From Phytoamicus setariae (GTDB taxonomy: Bacteria; Pseudomonadota; Alphaproteobacteria; Rhizobiales; Rhizobiaceae): 64,000 nt of DNA. The position numbers and the translations under genes are program-made. Location: NCBI RefSeq assembly GCF_016722925.1, contig NZ_JAEQNC010000004.1, positions 393,529 to 457,528 of the forward strand. Reading direction: 5' to 3'. The notes below the pieces were generated by a model. That model was not told the origin of the DNA. It made no database searches and saw nothing but the letters and a program-made list of their open reading frames with translations. Below, in pieces: positions 1 through 9,066 of the stretch (position 1 is its first letter; the number at the start of each line of letters is the position of its first letter).

Positions 1-1
1 G

Positions 2-271
2 GAGTGTTATTACCTGACATTCCATCGGGGGCATATCGAGTCGATCGCCCATGGTCGGAACCGCAAGACGCCCTGGCGCTTCGCGATCCGGACCGATGCG
101 GAGGCGCTATCGCGCTTCTGGCAGAAACTGCCAGCGCCGGGATTTCATGACATTTTCGGACTCGTCAAGCTCGGAAGGGCCAGCATTGACGGCGATATCC
201 TGAGCCTCGTGAAGAACCTGCGGTTCTTCAAGGAGATACTCGCCATACCACGGGATGGACAAACAGCATGA
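2..271 (+). CDS. C-terminal end of a truncated gene (possible SCP2-like protein)
   Basis: Reading in the frame that ends with TGA at 269-271 gives 89 uninterrupted residues, so this is the 3' end of a gene cut by the window edge. Its stop overlaps the ATG of the following hydrolase (ATGA), so the two are translationally coupled. The tail is mixed alpha/beta with an LVKLGRASIDGDILSLVKNL segment, which recalls C-termini of SCP2-type sterol-carrier-like domains where a small ligand is bound. That assignment is an impression from pattern only. The coupling to an alpha/beta hydrolase and a LysR regulator suggests a catabolic role. Confidence 0.55.
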   Translation, partial: ECYYLTFHRGHIESIAHGRNRKTPWRFAIRTDAEALSRFWQKLPAPGFHDIFGLVKLGRASIDGDILSLVKNLRFFKEILAIPRDGQTA

Positions 272-1143
272 AGAGCGTGGTGGAAGACATTGTCGGCCGT
301 TACCTGACCGTTGAAATCGAAGGCAGGTCGCAGCGGATATTTTTCGAGGAAAGCGGCACGGGGAGACCGGTGCTTTGCCTGCATACGGCTGGCGCGGATA
401 CCCGCCAATGGCGGCATATTCTCAACGACCGCGAATTCAGCGCCAATCACCGCATTATCGCCTTCGACATGCCCTGGCACGGCAAATCGCTGCCGCCGGA
501 GGGCTTCGAGACGGAAGAATACCTGCTGACCACCGACCTCTATATCGAAACAGTGCTGGCCGTCGCCGATGGCCTAGGGCTCGAAGATCCCATCCTTGCC
601 GGCTGTTCGATGGGCGGCCGCATTGCACTGCAGATCGCAGCCCTTCATCCGGGCCGCTTTGGAGGCTATATCGCCATAGAAGCGTCGGATTTCCAGCCCG
701 CCTGGTATGATATCGATTGGTTTCATCGTCCCGACGCTCATGGCGGCGAAATGGGTGCGGCCCTGGTTTCCGCCAACATCGCGCCGCATGCGCCTAACAC
801 CGAGCGGTGGAATACGCTCTGGGTGTTTATGCAATCCGGCCCTGGCGTCTTTCGTGGCGATCTCAGTTTCTACACGAAGGACGACAGCCTCGTCGGCAAT
901 ATCGCCAAGATCGACACGACACGTGGCCCAGTGCACATCCTTTGTGGCGAATACGACCTCACCTGCACGCCGGAGGATGCGACACGAACGCACAGGGCAA
1001 TCGCCGGTTCCACTCTTGAGATTATGACAGAACTCGGCCATTTTCCGATGAGCGAAAACCCGGTGCGTTTCCGGCCGTATTTCGCGCGGGCACTGGCGGT
1101 CATCACGGGAGGGAAGTCCGCGGTTGGAACTGAAGCGGCTTAA
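268..1143 (+). CDS. alpha/beta hydrolase
   Basis: A 291-residue single-domain alpha/beta hydrolase, probably cytoplasmic since no signal peptide is present. The nucleophile elbow is GCSMGG with Ser114. Asp230 (in CGEYDLT) and His258 (in ELGHFP) complete the triad, and the oxyanion-side motif is LHTAGAD near residue 39. Enzymes of this shape cleave C-C, ester or enol-lactone bonds in aromatic degradation (MhpC- or PcaD-like), but the substrate cannot be read here. Its start overlaps the preceding stop and its 3' end overlaps the LysR gene by 20 bases, so the three form one transcription unit. The HpaB-type monooxygenase 5 kb away supports an aromatic substrate. Confidence 0.85.
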   Translation: MKSVVEDIVGRYLTVEIEGRSQRIFFEESGTGRPVLCLHTAGADTRQWRHILNDREFSANHRIIAFDMPWHGKSLPPEGFETEEYLLTTDLYIETVLAVADGLGLEDPILAGCSMGGRIALQIAALHPGRFGGYIAIEASDFQPAWYDIDWFHRPDAHGGEMGAALVSANIAPHAPNTERWNTLWVFMQSGPGVFRGDLSFYTKDDSLVGNIAKIDTTRGPVHILCGEYDLTCTPEDATRTHRAIAGSTLEIMTELGHFPMSENPVRFRPYFARALAVITGGKSAVGTEAA

Positions 1144-2032
1144 ATATTTCATCGCCGTGGCCGAGGAACTCCACTTCGGCAGGGCGGCCGTGCGCCTCGA
1201 CATGGCCCAACCACCCCTCAGCCGGCAGATCGGCCAGCTGGAAAAGGATATCGGCGCGCTGCTGTTCGATCGCTCGCGCAGCCAGATCCGCCTGACCCAG
1301 GCGGGCGAGGTATTGCTGCAGCGATCCCGAGACCTGTTTGCCAACCTCGACAGCACTTTTGCCGAGGTGCGGCGCATCGGCAGCGGCAGCGAGGGCAGGC
1401 TACGGATAGCCTTTGTCGGCTCCTCGACCCATGGCGCCGTGCCGACCCTGATCAAGTCTTACCGTTCCCATTACGCGGACGTCGATCTCGTCCTGACCGC
1501 CATGAACAATGCGGAGCTCAAGCGGGCGCTGATCCAGCGCGAGATCGATGTGGCGATCGCCCGGCCGTCGATCGAGGATGACGAGGTCAAGTCGGAATTC
1601 CTGCATCACGAACCGCTGATCCTAGCATTACCGGACAATTCGCCGCTCAATTCGCAGGTCCTGCCGAACCTTGCCGACCTGCGCGAGGAGACATTCATCC
1701 TCTATCCGAGCAGTCCCCGGCCGAGCTTTGCCGATTATGTGCTCGGCATCTGCAACGATGCCGGCATCGACCATATAAAAAAGGTGATGGCGATGGATTA
1801 CCAGACGGCTATCAGCCTGGTCTCGGTCGGTGTCGGCGTATCGATCGTGCCGGAATCCGTGTCCGGAACCCAACGCGCCGGCGTCAGCTACCGCAAATAT
1901 GCCGGTCCGAATCCCGGCACGGCATTGTCAGTGAATTATCGGCTCGACAACCGGTCGCCGCAGCTTCGTAACTTTGTGGAAATCGCCCGCCGCTATGCGC
2001 GCGAGAGCGTGGTCAAGCGCAAAGGCGCCTGA
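1124..2032 (+). CDS. LysR-family transcriptional regulator (BenM/CatR-like)
   Basis: A 302-residue LysR protein: an N-terminal winged helix-turn-helix (residues about 1-60, with LHFGRAAVRL and AQPPLSRQI) and a C-terminal effector-binding domain from about residue 90. The start is TTG at 1124, preceded by GGGAGGGAAG and lying inside the end of the hydrolase gene. The HFGRAA and MAMDYQTAISLVSVG segments are typical of the BenM/CatM/CbnR branch, which senses aromatic or muconate-type effectors. It probably controls the upstream hydrolase unit and perhaps the flavin monooxygenase genes. A clear paralogue lies at 26829-27734. Confidence 0.9.
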   Translation: MELKRLKYFIAVAEELHFGRAAVRLDMAQPPLSRQIGQLEKDIGALLFDRSRSQIRLTQAGEVLLQRSRDLFANLDSTFAEVRRIGSGSEGRLRIAFVGSSTHGAVPTLIKSYRSHYADVDLVLTAMNNAELKRALIQREIDVAIARPSIEDDEVKSEFLHHEPLILALPDNSPLNSQVLPNLADLREETFILYPSSPRPSFADYVLGICNDAGIDHIKKVMAMDYQTAISLVSVGVGVSIVPESVSGTQRAGVSYRKYAGPNPGTALSVNYRLDNRSPQLRNFVEIARRYARESVVKRKGA

Positions 2033-2045
2033 CCACTCCTTTCCG

Positions 2046-3329
2046 TCAACTGATGGCAACCATCTGGCCGCCGATCGGGATTTCCGGATGATCGCCATTT
2101 TCGACGATGGCAAGAACCGGCTTGCCATCCTTGATACTCCACTGTCCGCCGACGAGCGGTGTCTTGGCGATGTTCGGCACGGGCCCCTTGGAGAAGTCGA
2201 CCGGCCCGACGATCGACTGATACGATGTCGCCTTGATCGCGTCACGGATCGAGGCCGGATCCGTTGGGTCCTCGGTGCGCTTGAGAGCATCGAGCGCGAC
2301 CTCGAACAGCGAATGCTTGAAGGCGAGCGGCATCGTCCAGGGTTGGCCGGTCGATTTTTCGTAATCCGCGGCGAGTTCGGCCGATGTCTGGCCGGTGAAC
2401 CCCGACGAGAACGGATGCGACGGGGACCACCAGACTTCGACGGAAAGTCCGTTGCCACGGTCGCCAAGCGCCTGGATTGGTTGTGGAAATTCCAGGGCTT
2501 TGGCAACGGTGACGACTTTCGGCTTGAAGCCCTGCTGGGCCGCCTGCGTCCAGAAGGTCGTGAAATCCGGCGGAACGACCACGCCGGTGACAATCTCTAC
2601 ACCGGCAGCCTTGAACGCCGAAATCTGGGCGGTGAAATCGTCTGACATGCCCTGGAAGCGGCCGGTATCGACCAGTGAGAAGCCCTTTTCTTTCAGGATC
2701 GGTGGGAAGCCCAACTTGCCGTCGCCCCAGGCATTGCCGTCCGGATCGTTCGGCCACAGGGCGCCAACCACTTTCGACGTGTCGGTCTTCGACCACAGTC
2801 CAGTGAAAACCGAAATGACGTCCTCGAGACCCCAGAAGAAATGGTAGGTCCATTCAAATCCTTTGGACGGGTCCCCCTGACGGCCGAAGAAGTGAGGCTG
2901 CCAGGGCGTGTCGTTGGTGATGCAGGGAACACCATTCAATTCAGCCTGGTCGGCGACCGGATTGGTGGTGTCCGGCGTCGAGGTGGCGGTAATGATGTCG
3001 ACTTCTTCACCAAGGATCAGTTCCTGGGCGACGGAGGATGCGCGATTCGAGTTGGATTGGCTGTCGCGGACCACAAACTCGACCGGATGCGTGGCACCGT
3101 TGATCTTGATGCCCGAAGCCGTCGCCTTGCGGAACTGTTCAAGCACATAGGCGTCCGGTTGGGCGAATACCGCGAGCGGACCCGTCGCGGGTGTTACGAA
3201 ACCTATCTTGATGGTCTTCGGTGCCGAGATCGCCGGCATCGGGAAACTTCCTGCAGCCGTCGCAATGCCAAATGCACCGGCGCTTTTCAGCAATCCACGG
3301 CGCGAGATTCTTCTGGGGTGAATGATCAT
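2046..3329 (-). CDS. ABC transporter substrate-binding protein, branched-chain amino acid/amide type, Tat-exported
   Basis: A 427-residue periplasmic binding protein of the Leu/Ile/Val (Peripla_BP_6) class. The N-terminus carries a twin-arginine signal, SRRGLLKSAG at residues 9-18, followed by a hydrophobic stretch and the Ala-x-Ala-like site PAISA. The mature protein begins KTIKIGFVTPATGPLAV, the usual first strand of this class. No permease or ATPase of the matching LivHMGF type is present in the window, so it is an orphan here. It is the last gene of a leftward set with a flavin reductase, a FAD synthetase domain and IclR, which suggests capture of the monooxygenase substrate. It ends 13 bases from the convergent LysR gene. 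Confidence 0.9.
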   Translation of the reverse strand: MIIHPRRISRRGLLKSAGAFGIATAAGSFPMPAISAPKTIKIGFVTPATGPLAVFAQPDAYVLEQFRKATASGIKINGATHPVEFVVRDSQSNSNRASSVAQELILGEEVDIITATSTPDTTNPVADQAELNGVPCITNDTPWQPHFFGRQGDPSKGFEWTYHFFWGLEDVISVFTGLWSKTDTSKVVGALWPNDPDGNAWGDGKLGFPPILKEKGFSLVDTGRFQGMSDDFTAQISAFKAAGVEIVTGVVVPPDFTTFWTQAAQQGFKPKVVTVAKALEFPQPIQALGDRGNGLSVEVWWSPSHPFSSGFTGQTSAELAADYEKSTGQPWTMPLAFKHSLFEVALDALKRTEDPTDPASIRDAIKATSYQSIVGPVDFSKGPVPNIAKTPLVGGQWSIKDGKPVLAIVENGDHPEIPIGGQMVAIS

Positions 3330-3472
3330 GGCTTCCTCCTCTTGTCATGACAGGAGGAAGTATTGTTCGATGCTCCGGCCGGGGACATGCCCCAGAAGGT
3401 ATCTGGCGATACGGTGGCAAGTTACAAGTGGCGTCAGATTTCCGAGAAATCAGCCAGGCATGCCTGCACTCG

Positions 3473-4027
3473 CTACCAATGGGCACCCTCGAAAGGGAAA
3501 TCGGCATTCAGGATCGGGTTTGGGTGTTCCTCGTGCAACTTTCCGAACCGGCCACGATGGAATATCAGAGGAATGATGTCCGGATTGGCTTGCATCTGCT
3601 GAACGCGCCCCACGAAGATTACATGATCGCCCGCATCGACCCTCTGTTCTACTTCGGCCGTGAACACCGAGCAGGCCTCGCGTGCCACGGGCAGGCCGCC
3701 GAGTTGCCGCAGGGGGTCGATGACGTTGTCATCGGGCCGGCCTGCAAAATGCATTGCGGTAGCCTCCGTTCCGCTCGCCAGGATCGAGACGGCAAACCGC
3801 CCTGATTTCGTTATGTAATCCAGCATTCTGGTCTTTTTGGCGATGGATATCGCGATCAGCGGTGGATCGAGCGAAATCGACATGAAGGCATTCGCCGTCA
3901 TGCCATGTTCGGTGTCGCCCAATTTCGTGGTGATCACCGTGACCCCGGTCGCAAACCCGCCACAGGCGTTGCGAAAAGCAATGGGATCAATCCCCTCGGA
4001 TTTCGCTGCCGCTGCCATCTCTCCCAT
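3473..4027 (-). CDS. flavin reductase, small component of a two-component monooxygenase (HpaC-like)
   Basis: 184 residues, the normal length for the flavin-reductase-like FMN-binding split-barrel family. Diagnostic segments are FRNACGGFATGVTVITT near the N-terminus and GMTANAFMSISLDPPL after it, which build the flavin site. Such proteins use NAD(P)H to reduce free FAD or FMN and hand the reduced flavin by diffusion to an oxygenase partner. The obvious partner is the HpaB-like protein at 5793-7346, divergently transcribed from the same region. The FAD synthetase domain lies immediately upstream (27-base gap), which fits a flavin-handling operon. Confidence 0.9.
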   Translation of the reverse strand: MGEMAAAAKSEGIDPIAFRNACGGFATGVTVITTKLGDTEHGMTANAFMSISLDPPLIAISIAKKTRMLDYITKSGRFAVSILASGTEATAMHFAGRPDDNVIDPLRQLGGLPVAREACSVFTAEVEQRVDAGDHVIFVGRVQQMQANPDIIPLIFHRGRFGKLHEEHPNPILNADFPFEGAHW

Positions 4028-4054
4028 GATCCGTCCTCCATGTTAAGTTTTATT

Positions 4055-4657
4055 TCAAAGTGCAGTTCCAGGCAGGCATCCGGCGTCAGGCCATCCGTGC
4101 AGGAGACGTGCCTCTTCGTGCCGGCCTTCGCTGATCAGAGCCCGGAGACGGCTGCTGGAAATTCGCTCGCCTTCGCAGGCTGCGACATCCGCCAGGATGC
4201 GGACCGGAAAGTAGCGGTCCAGCAGGGCCACGTCCCCGAGCCGTTCCTTCCCGAACCGAAAATCGGTGCCGACCCAAAGCCCGCGCGGATTGATCCGCCC
4301 GAGTTCCTCGATAAACGAAGCTGCCGGGCGCGATGCATAGTCACGGTCAAAACGCGCCATGATGATATGGTCAACCTCGAACAGACTGAGCCTGCGGATG
4401 CGCTCGGCCGGGGGCGTCAACTGGATGACGCGGCCGAGCGCGACCTTGGGCGGGGTTTCGAAAGTATAGACGACCGAGGGCACGCCATGCTGTCGGGCCT
4501 CGCTGACCACGCGCGCAAGCAGGGCCTGATGCCCGCGGTGAACACCATCGAATGCCCCTATCGTCACAATGGAGGCCGAAAGCGAAAGTTCACATTCCCG
4601 GTGAACAACGGTGCGCGCAAGCGATTGTACTGCCTCTCCGGAATCGAAGCCGATCAT
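4055..4657 (-). CDS. stand-alone FAD synthetase (RibF N-terminal adenylyltransferase) domain
   Basis: A 200-residue protein carrying the motifs of the FMN adenylyltransferase half of RibF: IGAFDGVHRGHQALL, GTDFRFGKERLGDVALL and ISSSRLRALISEG. Normal bacterial RibF is about 310 residues with a C-terminal riboflavin kinase domain; here the protein stops right after the first domain. I place the start at the ATG at 4657, because AAGGAG lies just upstream and the stop of the IclR gene is four bases before it; a longer reading frame exists but overlaps IclR. It may raise the FAD supply for the neighbouring monooxygenase. Activity on FMN is inferred from motifs only. Confidence 0.85.
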   Translation of the reverse strand: MIGFDSGEAVQSLARTVVHRECELSLSASIVTIGAFDGVHRGHQALLARVVSEARQHGVPSVVYTFETPPKVALGRVIQLTPPAERIRRLSLFEVDHIIMARFDRDYASRPAASFIEELGRINPRGLWVGTDFRFGKERLGDVALLDRYFPVRILADVAACEGERISSSRLRALISEGRHEEARLLHGWPDAGCLPGTAL

Positions 4658-4661
4658 TCCG

Positions 4662-5462
4662 CTACTCCTTTTCCCTGTGTCGCCGAGTGCCGGTCGTCTG
4701 GCTGCTGGAGGGCGCGGCCGGATCCCAGCCCAGCCGTGCCGAAATCTGGGTCGCGGCCTCCCTGGTAATGCTCGCATAAGCCCTTGGCTGAGCCTCGTAG
4801 CGTGCAACGGGAATGAAGAGGCAAAATGCTCCCATGCAGAAGCCCGCATGATTTCGGATGGGCGCCGCGGTCGAAGCCAGATCCGGAATGTATTCCCCCA
4901 CCTCTTCAGCGTAGGCAGCCGCGCTAACTTTGGCGAGCGCTTCTTCCAGCACCGATTTCTGCGTAATTGTGCGCGAAGTTATCGGCGTGAATTCCATTCG
5001 CGCCAAAAGCAATTGCAACGCCGGGGCAGGCAGTTCGGCCAGCAGAACCCGTCCCGGCGCTGTGGCGTGCACGGGAGTTGCGGCCGAAATGATATTTCGG
5101 GATACTCGGACTGGTGTGTCGCTTTCCTGCGCGATAAGCGAGAGCAGACGCCGGTCCATCAACTCGACGACATGGCAGGTCTCGCCGTAGCGACGCGCAA
5201 AATCAGACACGATCGATTGCGCGGCGCCAATGATCAGGTCTGTGCTGGTCATGATCTGGCTCAGCGCGGCAATCATCGGGCCGAGCCGAAAGCGACCGGG
5301 TGCCCTCCTGCGCAAGAGGCCTGTATCCGAAAGCCCATTGAGGACTTCATGCGCTGACGATGTGGCGATGCCAAGAAGCCGAGCGACTTCGGACGTGCCA
5401 AGCTCGGGGCTTGTCAGCGTGAATAGCCGGAGAACTTCTGCGGTTCTTTCCGTGGACTTCAA
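4662..5462 (-). CDS. IclR-family transcriptional regulator
   Basis: 266 residues from a TTG start at 5462 preceded by a GAGGGGGG stretch; the frame stays open far upstream but that part mirrors the opposite monooxygenase gene. The N-terminal winged helix ([31 protein letters not shown]) is followed by an IclR effector domain with [10 protein letters not shown] and a [13 protein letters not shown] C-terminal pocket segment. It is first in a leftward operon (IclR, FAD synthetase domain, flavin reductase, binding protein) and faces the HpaB-like gene across 330 bases, a typical position for a local regulator of both arms. Confidence 0.88.
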   Translation of the reverse strand: MKSTERTAEVLRLFTLTSPELGTSEVARLLGIATSSAHEVLNGLSDTGLLRRRAPGRFRLGPMIAALSQIMTSTDLIIGAAQSIVSDFARRYGETCHVVELMDRRLLSLIAQESDTPVRVSRNIISAATPVHATAPGRVLLAELPAPALQLLLARMEFTPITSRTITQKSVLEEALAKVSAAAYAEEVGEYIPDLASTAAPIRNHAGFCMGAFCLFIPVARYEAQPRAYASITREAATQISARLGWDPAAPSSSQTTGTRRHREKE

Positions 5463-5792
5463 AACACCACCCCCCTCAGGTTTATCAATAACGTCCAACG
5501 TGAACAGCGTGCGAACGCGGGCAACCTGCGCTCGGGAAATACCGTCGATGCCGGCGGACCGCCCGCAGGAGGCAGCATTCTTCCTGCGCTGGATGTCACT
5601 CCTGCCGAACACCTTCTTACTCACTATTCGGAAAAAAGGACCTCTTGGCACGGTATTGACCGATACCTTTTGGAATTTTCGAATTGCGCTATCGATGCCG
5701 TCCAGGTTCTGCTCCTCGCGGCGGTCATGGGAAGACCACTGCAACCGATCTCGGGAGAAGAATGCGACAGATTTTTTGCTAGGGAGGATATC
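5463..5792. promoter_or_regulatory. divergent control region between IclR gene and monooxygenase, with small palindromes
   Basis: 330 bases without a convincing gene between two divergent starts. At 5652-5667 there is GGTAT, six bases, ATACC, a symmetric site that could bind a dimeric regulator such as the adjacent IclR protein. The monooxygenase ribosome site AGGGAGGAT is at 5781-5789. No promoter boxes are assigned. The operator role is inference. Confidence 0.4.
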
Positions 5793-7346
5793 ATGGACGT
5801 ACATATCGGCAGCAAGACCGCGGCCTATACCGGGGCGGAATATATCGACAGCCTGAAGGATTCTCGTGAAATCTACATTCACGGCGAACGTGTCAAGGAT
5901 GTTACGACCCATCCCGGGTTCCGGAACTCCGTCAGGATGGTGGCGCGTTGGTATGACAAGTTCCATGAGGCGAAGGACAAGATCGGCGTCATGACCGACA
6001 ACGGATCGGGCAACCTGACCCACCCGTTCTTCATTGGCGACAAATCCGCCGCGGACTGTGTCAAGAGCCGCGATGCGGTCGCGGAACTGCAGCGCGTCGC
6101 CTATGGCTGGATGGGCCGTTCACCCGACTACAAGGCGTCGTTTCTCGGGACGCTCGGCGCTAATTCAGGATTTTACGGCGAGTACGCGCAGAATGCCAAG
6201 AACTGGTATTCCAAGTCGCAAGACAGGCTGGACTATTGGAACCATGCCATCGTCAATCCGCCGATCGATCGCCACAAGGCGATCGAAGAGGTCCGCGACG
6301 TATTCATCCATGTCGAAAAGGAAACCGATGCCGGCCTGGTGGTCTCGGGCGCGAAGGTCGTGGCGACCGGCTCCGCTCTGACGCATTACAATTTCATCGC
6401 CCATTACGGCATTCCGATCAAGGACAAGTCATTCGCAGTGCTTTTCACCGCTCCGATGGGCTCGAGCGGCGTGAAGCTGATTTCGCGGACGTCCTATGAG
6501 CTGAATGCAGCAGTCGCAGGTACGCCCTTCGACTATCCGCTGTCGTCACGTGTTGACGAGAACGATTCGATCCTGGTGTTCGACAAGGTTCTCGTGCCTT
6601 GGGAAAACGTCTTCATCAATGGCGATATCGAGAAGCTGAACATGTTCTTCCCGGCATCCGGCTTTGTTCCGCGCTTCACGCTGCACGGATGCACGCGGCT
6701 TGCGGTGAAGCTCGAATTCATCGCCGGACTGTTTTCGAAAGCAGTCGAGGCGACGGGTTCCAAGGATTTCCGCGGCGTTCAGACGGCGGTCGGCGAAGTC
6801 TTGGCTTGGGTCAATCTGTTCAAGGGCCTCAGCGATGCCATGGTGCACAATCCGATCCCTTGGGAAGGCACGCAGGGCTATGTTCTGCCGAACGTGTTCA
6901 CCGGACTATCTTACCGCGTCTTCGCGCCCATGGCCTATGGTCGCATCAAGGAACTGATCGAGCGGCATGTTGCCTCCGGGCTAATCTATCTGCCCGGATC
7001 GTCGCTCGATTTCGAAAGCGAGGCAGTGCGCCCCTATCTCGAGCGTTTCGTGCGCGGTTCCAACGGCTATGCGGCGATCGACCGCGTCAAGCTGCTAAAA
7101 CTCCTGTGGGATGCGCTGGGTTCGGAATTCGGCGGTCGCCATGAACTCTATGAAACCAACTATGCCGGCAATTACGAAAACATTCGCATCGAGACCCTTC
7201 TCACGGCCCAGGCGACTGGCCAACTCGATGCGATGCACAAATTCGCCGAAGAATGCATGAGCGAATATGATCTCGGCGGCTGGACCAAGTCGGACCTGAT
7301 CAATCCCTGGGACGTCAATGTCCTGAAGGCCGTCGCCAAAATGTAA
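5793..7346 (+). CDS. 4-hydroxyphenylacetate 3-monooxygenase-type flavin oxygenase (HpaB family)
   Basis: 517 residues, the usual size for the large component of FADH2-dependent aromatic hydroxylases (HpaB/PvcC/TftD fold, acyl-CoA dehydrogenase-like). The start at 5793 is chosen because AGGGAGGAT precedes it and the protein then begins with the family's [21 protein letters not shown] region. Other family-like segments are [31 protein letters not shown] and the C-terminal [10 protein letters not shown]. The protein needs reduced flavin from a separate reductase, which the divergent operon encodes. The substrate is probably a phenolic ring; HpaB itself is one of several specificities, so I give no gene symbol. 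The related 4-hydroxybutyryl-CoA dehydratase branch is less likely because of the reductase neighbour. Confidence 0.88.
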   Translation: MDVHIGSKTAAYTGAEYIDSLKDSREIYIHGERVKDVTTHPGFRNSVRMVARWYDKFHEAKDKIGVMTDNGSGNLTHPFFIGDKSAADCVKSRDAVAELQRVAYGWMGRSPDYKASFLGTLGANSGFYGEYAQNAKNWYSKSQDRLDYWNHAIVNPPIDRHKAIEEVRDVFIHVEKETDAGLVVSGAKVVATGSALTHYNFIAHYGIPIKDKSFAVLFTAPMGSSGVKLISRTSYELNAAVAGTPFDYPLSSRVDENDSILVFDKVLVPWENVFINGDIEKLNMFFPASGFVPRFTLHGCTRLAVKLEFIAGLFSKAVEATGSKDFRGVQTAVGEVLAWVNLFKGLSDAMVHNPIPWEGTQGYVLPNVFTGLSYRVFAPMAYGRIKELIERHVASGLIYLPGSSLDFESEAVRPYLERFVRGSNGYAAIDRVKLLKLLWDALGSEFGGRHELYETNYAGNYENIRIETLLTAQATGQLDAMHKFAEECMSEYDLGGWTKSDLINPWDVNVLKAVAKM

Positions 7347-7353
7347 TTTTGGC

Positions 7354-7383
7354 GCGCTCCGGCGGATAATTCCGCCGGAGCGC
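7354..7383 (+). terminator. strong hairpin after the monooxygenase gene
   Basis: A perfect 13-base-pair stem, GCGCTCCGGCGGA pairing with TCCGCCGGAGCGC around a TAAT loop, starts eight bases after the stop codon. It is preceded by ATTTT but not followed by a T-run, so on the plus strand it is an imperfect intrinsic terminator or a 3' stabilising hairpin. Confidence 0.6.
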
Positions 7384-7572
7384 CGCCTATAGCGATATGT
7401 CGGGCGCACCCACTGGGATTTTACCGATGTCTCCGAGTAGGAGGCTTTCCCTACCGGCAACTTGCAGCCCGCAAGACACTCCGCGCCCGCGCTACGCCTT
7501 CCGCCGGCACGTCGTGAAGATCGAACACTAGAAAAGGGGTAGGAAACTCAAATCGATGCAACAACACTGCCT

Positions 7573-8670
7573 TCAACTCTTCGAAGATCTGTGCGTCCTT
7601 TTTGTATCGTCATCCTGACCCGGTCGAGCAACCGCTCCGCCACCCCTGGGCGAAAAGGTCCGCGGCACCGCAAAATGACCGTCACAGGCCACCTGATAGT
7701 CAAGCAATTGTGCTTGGGCAAAGCTCGCATCCAAATCATCGTCCGAGATGCTCGAATTGCAGAAGTACTTCTCGAAGATCCGCATATTGATATCGATCAC
7801 ATGCGCGTGCGGATGCTTCCGATCCTCCATGAAAGGGCTCATGAACAGACCCGTGACAACCTCGTAAGACGGGAAGTAGTGGGTGTATGTATCGGTGCCC
7901 GCGGGGCCCTGCATGAACTCGTCAATCGCCGCCCGCAGAACGGATTTTGATACTGCATTGGCGCTGATGCAGCTCATGTCTCTGAACGTTGCAGTCAACG
8001 GCACCGGAGATAGCGTGAAGATCAATCTGGCGTCCGGACGATACTTCCGAATGAGCAAGCGGATACGTTCAAGATTGGAACTGTTCTCCGCGACGCTGCT
8101 AACTCTGAACTTGTGCCGCGCCGGGTCGAAATTCTCCTTGGGCACTGCTCGCCAAAAAACGGACTGCGTCGGCTCATCGAACCAGACCTCGGAAAGCCCG
8201 AGTGTAATAATGAAAACGTCACACTCATTCAGCATGTCCACGGTGCTCTGGCGCACTGCTTCGTCATATCCGAAGACCTCGGCCTTGTAGCCGTGCCACA
8301 GGTCGACCTGCGGCACCTTGCCTTCCCAGGCCCATTCAAACTGCTGAAGGATGGCGAAGGTGTTAACCATTCCATCCCCCATCCAGCTGATGTAATTCTT
8401 TCTTCCGGTCTTGGTGAGGACGTTGTAACCGCGATCAACAAGGTATTGCTGGATGTTGGAGGCAAAGCACGAGCCGAAGGGCACGATCGGCGTCTCCTTG
8501 GAAATCGGAGGTACGTCGGGAAGCAAGCCGTTTACGACATAATCCCTCAGGAAGCCGGATCTGGTGAGGCTTTCATCCGTGGGATGGAAATTGGCAGTGT
8601 CGCCACGGAAGAACGTATAAGTGGTCTTTTTGACTTGGCCATCTTGTTCGTATTTTATGAAATCGCTCAT
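7573..8670 (-). CDS. GSCFA-domain protein
   Basis: 365 residues from the ATG at 8670, which has GAGAGG a few bases upstream; a TTG 39 bases earlier is possible but has no ribosome site. The family signature PFGSCFASNI is at residues 64-73, followed by GRKNYISWMGDGMVNT and LGLSEVWFD, the layout of GSCFA proteins (related to SGNH/GDSL hydrolases, with Ser in the GSCFA block). The last 35 or so residues are Arg/Gly/Asp-rich and unlike the rest, so the natural C-terminus may have been altered. No signal peptide. It stands alone between a catabolic locus and recQ. Function is unknown; a sugar or acyl esterase role is only a guess. Confidence 0.8.
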   Translation of the reverse strand: MSDFIKYEQDGQVKKTTYTFFRGDTANFHPTDESLTRSGFLRDYVVNGLLPDVPPISKETPIVPFGSCFASNIQQYLVDRGYNVLTKTGRKNYISWMGDGMVNTFAILQQFEWAWEGKVPQVDLWHGYKAEVFGYDEAVRQSTVDMLNECDVFIITLGLSEVWFDEPTQSVFWRAVPKENFDPARHKFRVSSVAENSSNLERIRLLIRKYRPDARLIFTLSPVPLTATFRDMSCISANAVSKSVLRAAIDEFMQGPAGTDTYTHYFPSYEVVTGLFMSPFMEDRKHPHAHVIDINMRIFEKYFCNSSISDDDLDASFAQAQLLDYQVACDGHFAVPRTFSPRGGGAVARPGQDDDTKRTHRSSKS

Positions 8671-9066
8671 TGATGCCTCTCGAAGTTTGGCTGCATCTAT
8701 GAATGACAAATACCTGCCGTCAAGGTCGCCACCCGGGCGACCACGCGCCGACTTTGTCCTTCATCCGATGTTTTGCGTGGACGACGATGCGTTGATGCTT
8801 CCAGCTTCATCGCTATTTGAACGTGCTGCGAATTGGGTGGAGAAGCATTTTCACATCATGTTGACCAGCATCTTAAGGCGTTCCCCAGTTTCTGCAACAT
8901 CGAGCCATATCCGGTGCGCAGGTATCGCAATTCGTGCTCGACCTCAAACCACGGCAACGGCTTGGTTTGGCAATGCCGGTCGTCCATATCGTGCGCTTAC
9001 TCAAAGCTGGCGATGACCGCAGAGTTTCCGCACATCCCGATGCTGCGGCTTTCCCGGGTCGCCTCC
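8671..9066. other. 396-base stretch between the GSCFA gene and recQ without a recognisable gene
   Basis: Short open frames here show no protein family features and no ribosome sites. No repeat, RNA gene or clear hairpin was recognised. The part near 8670 must hold the promoter of the GSCFA gene. Confidence 0.5.

Noticed and set aside
145..480. Antisense frame over the first two genes
   Set aside because: No ribosome site or family features; it mirrors the hydrolase codon pattern.
574..1455. Long minus-strand frame opposite the hydrolase and LysR genes
   Set aside because: Low-complexity Arg/Ser content typical of antisense frames in GC-rich DNA.
4658..4849. N-terminal extension of the FAD synthetase domain protein
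   Set aside because: It overlaps the IclR gene end, shows no family similarity, and the ATG at 4657 has a good ribosome site.
5463..6023. Upstream extension of the IclR frame
   Set aside because: It is the antisense of the monooxygenase start region; the TTG at 5462 fits family length and has a ribosome-site-like stretch.
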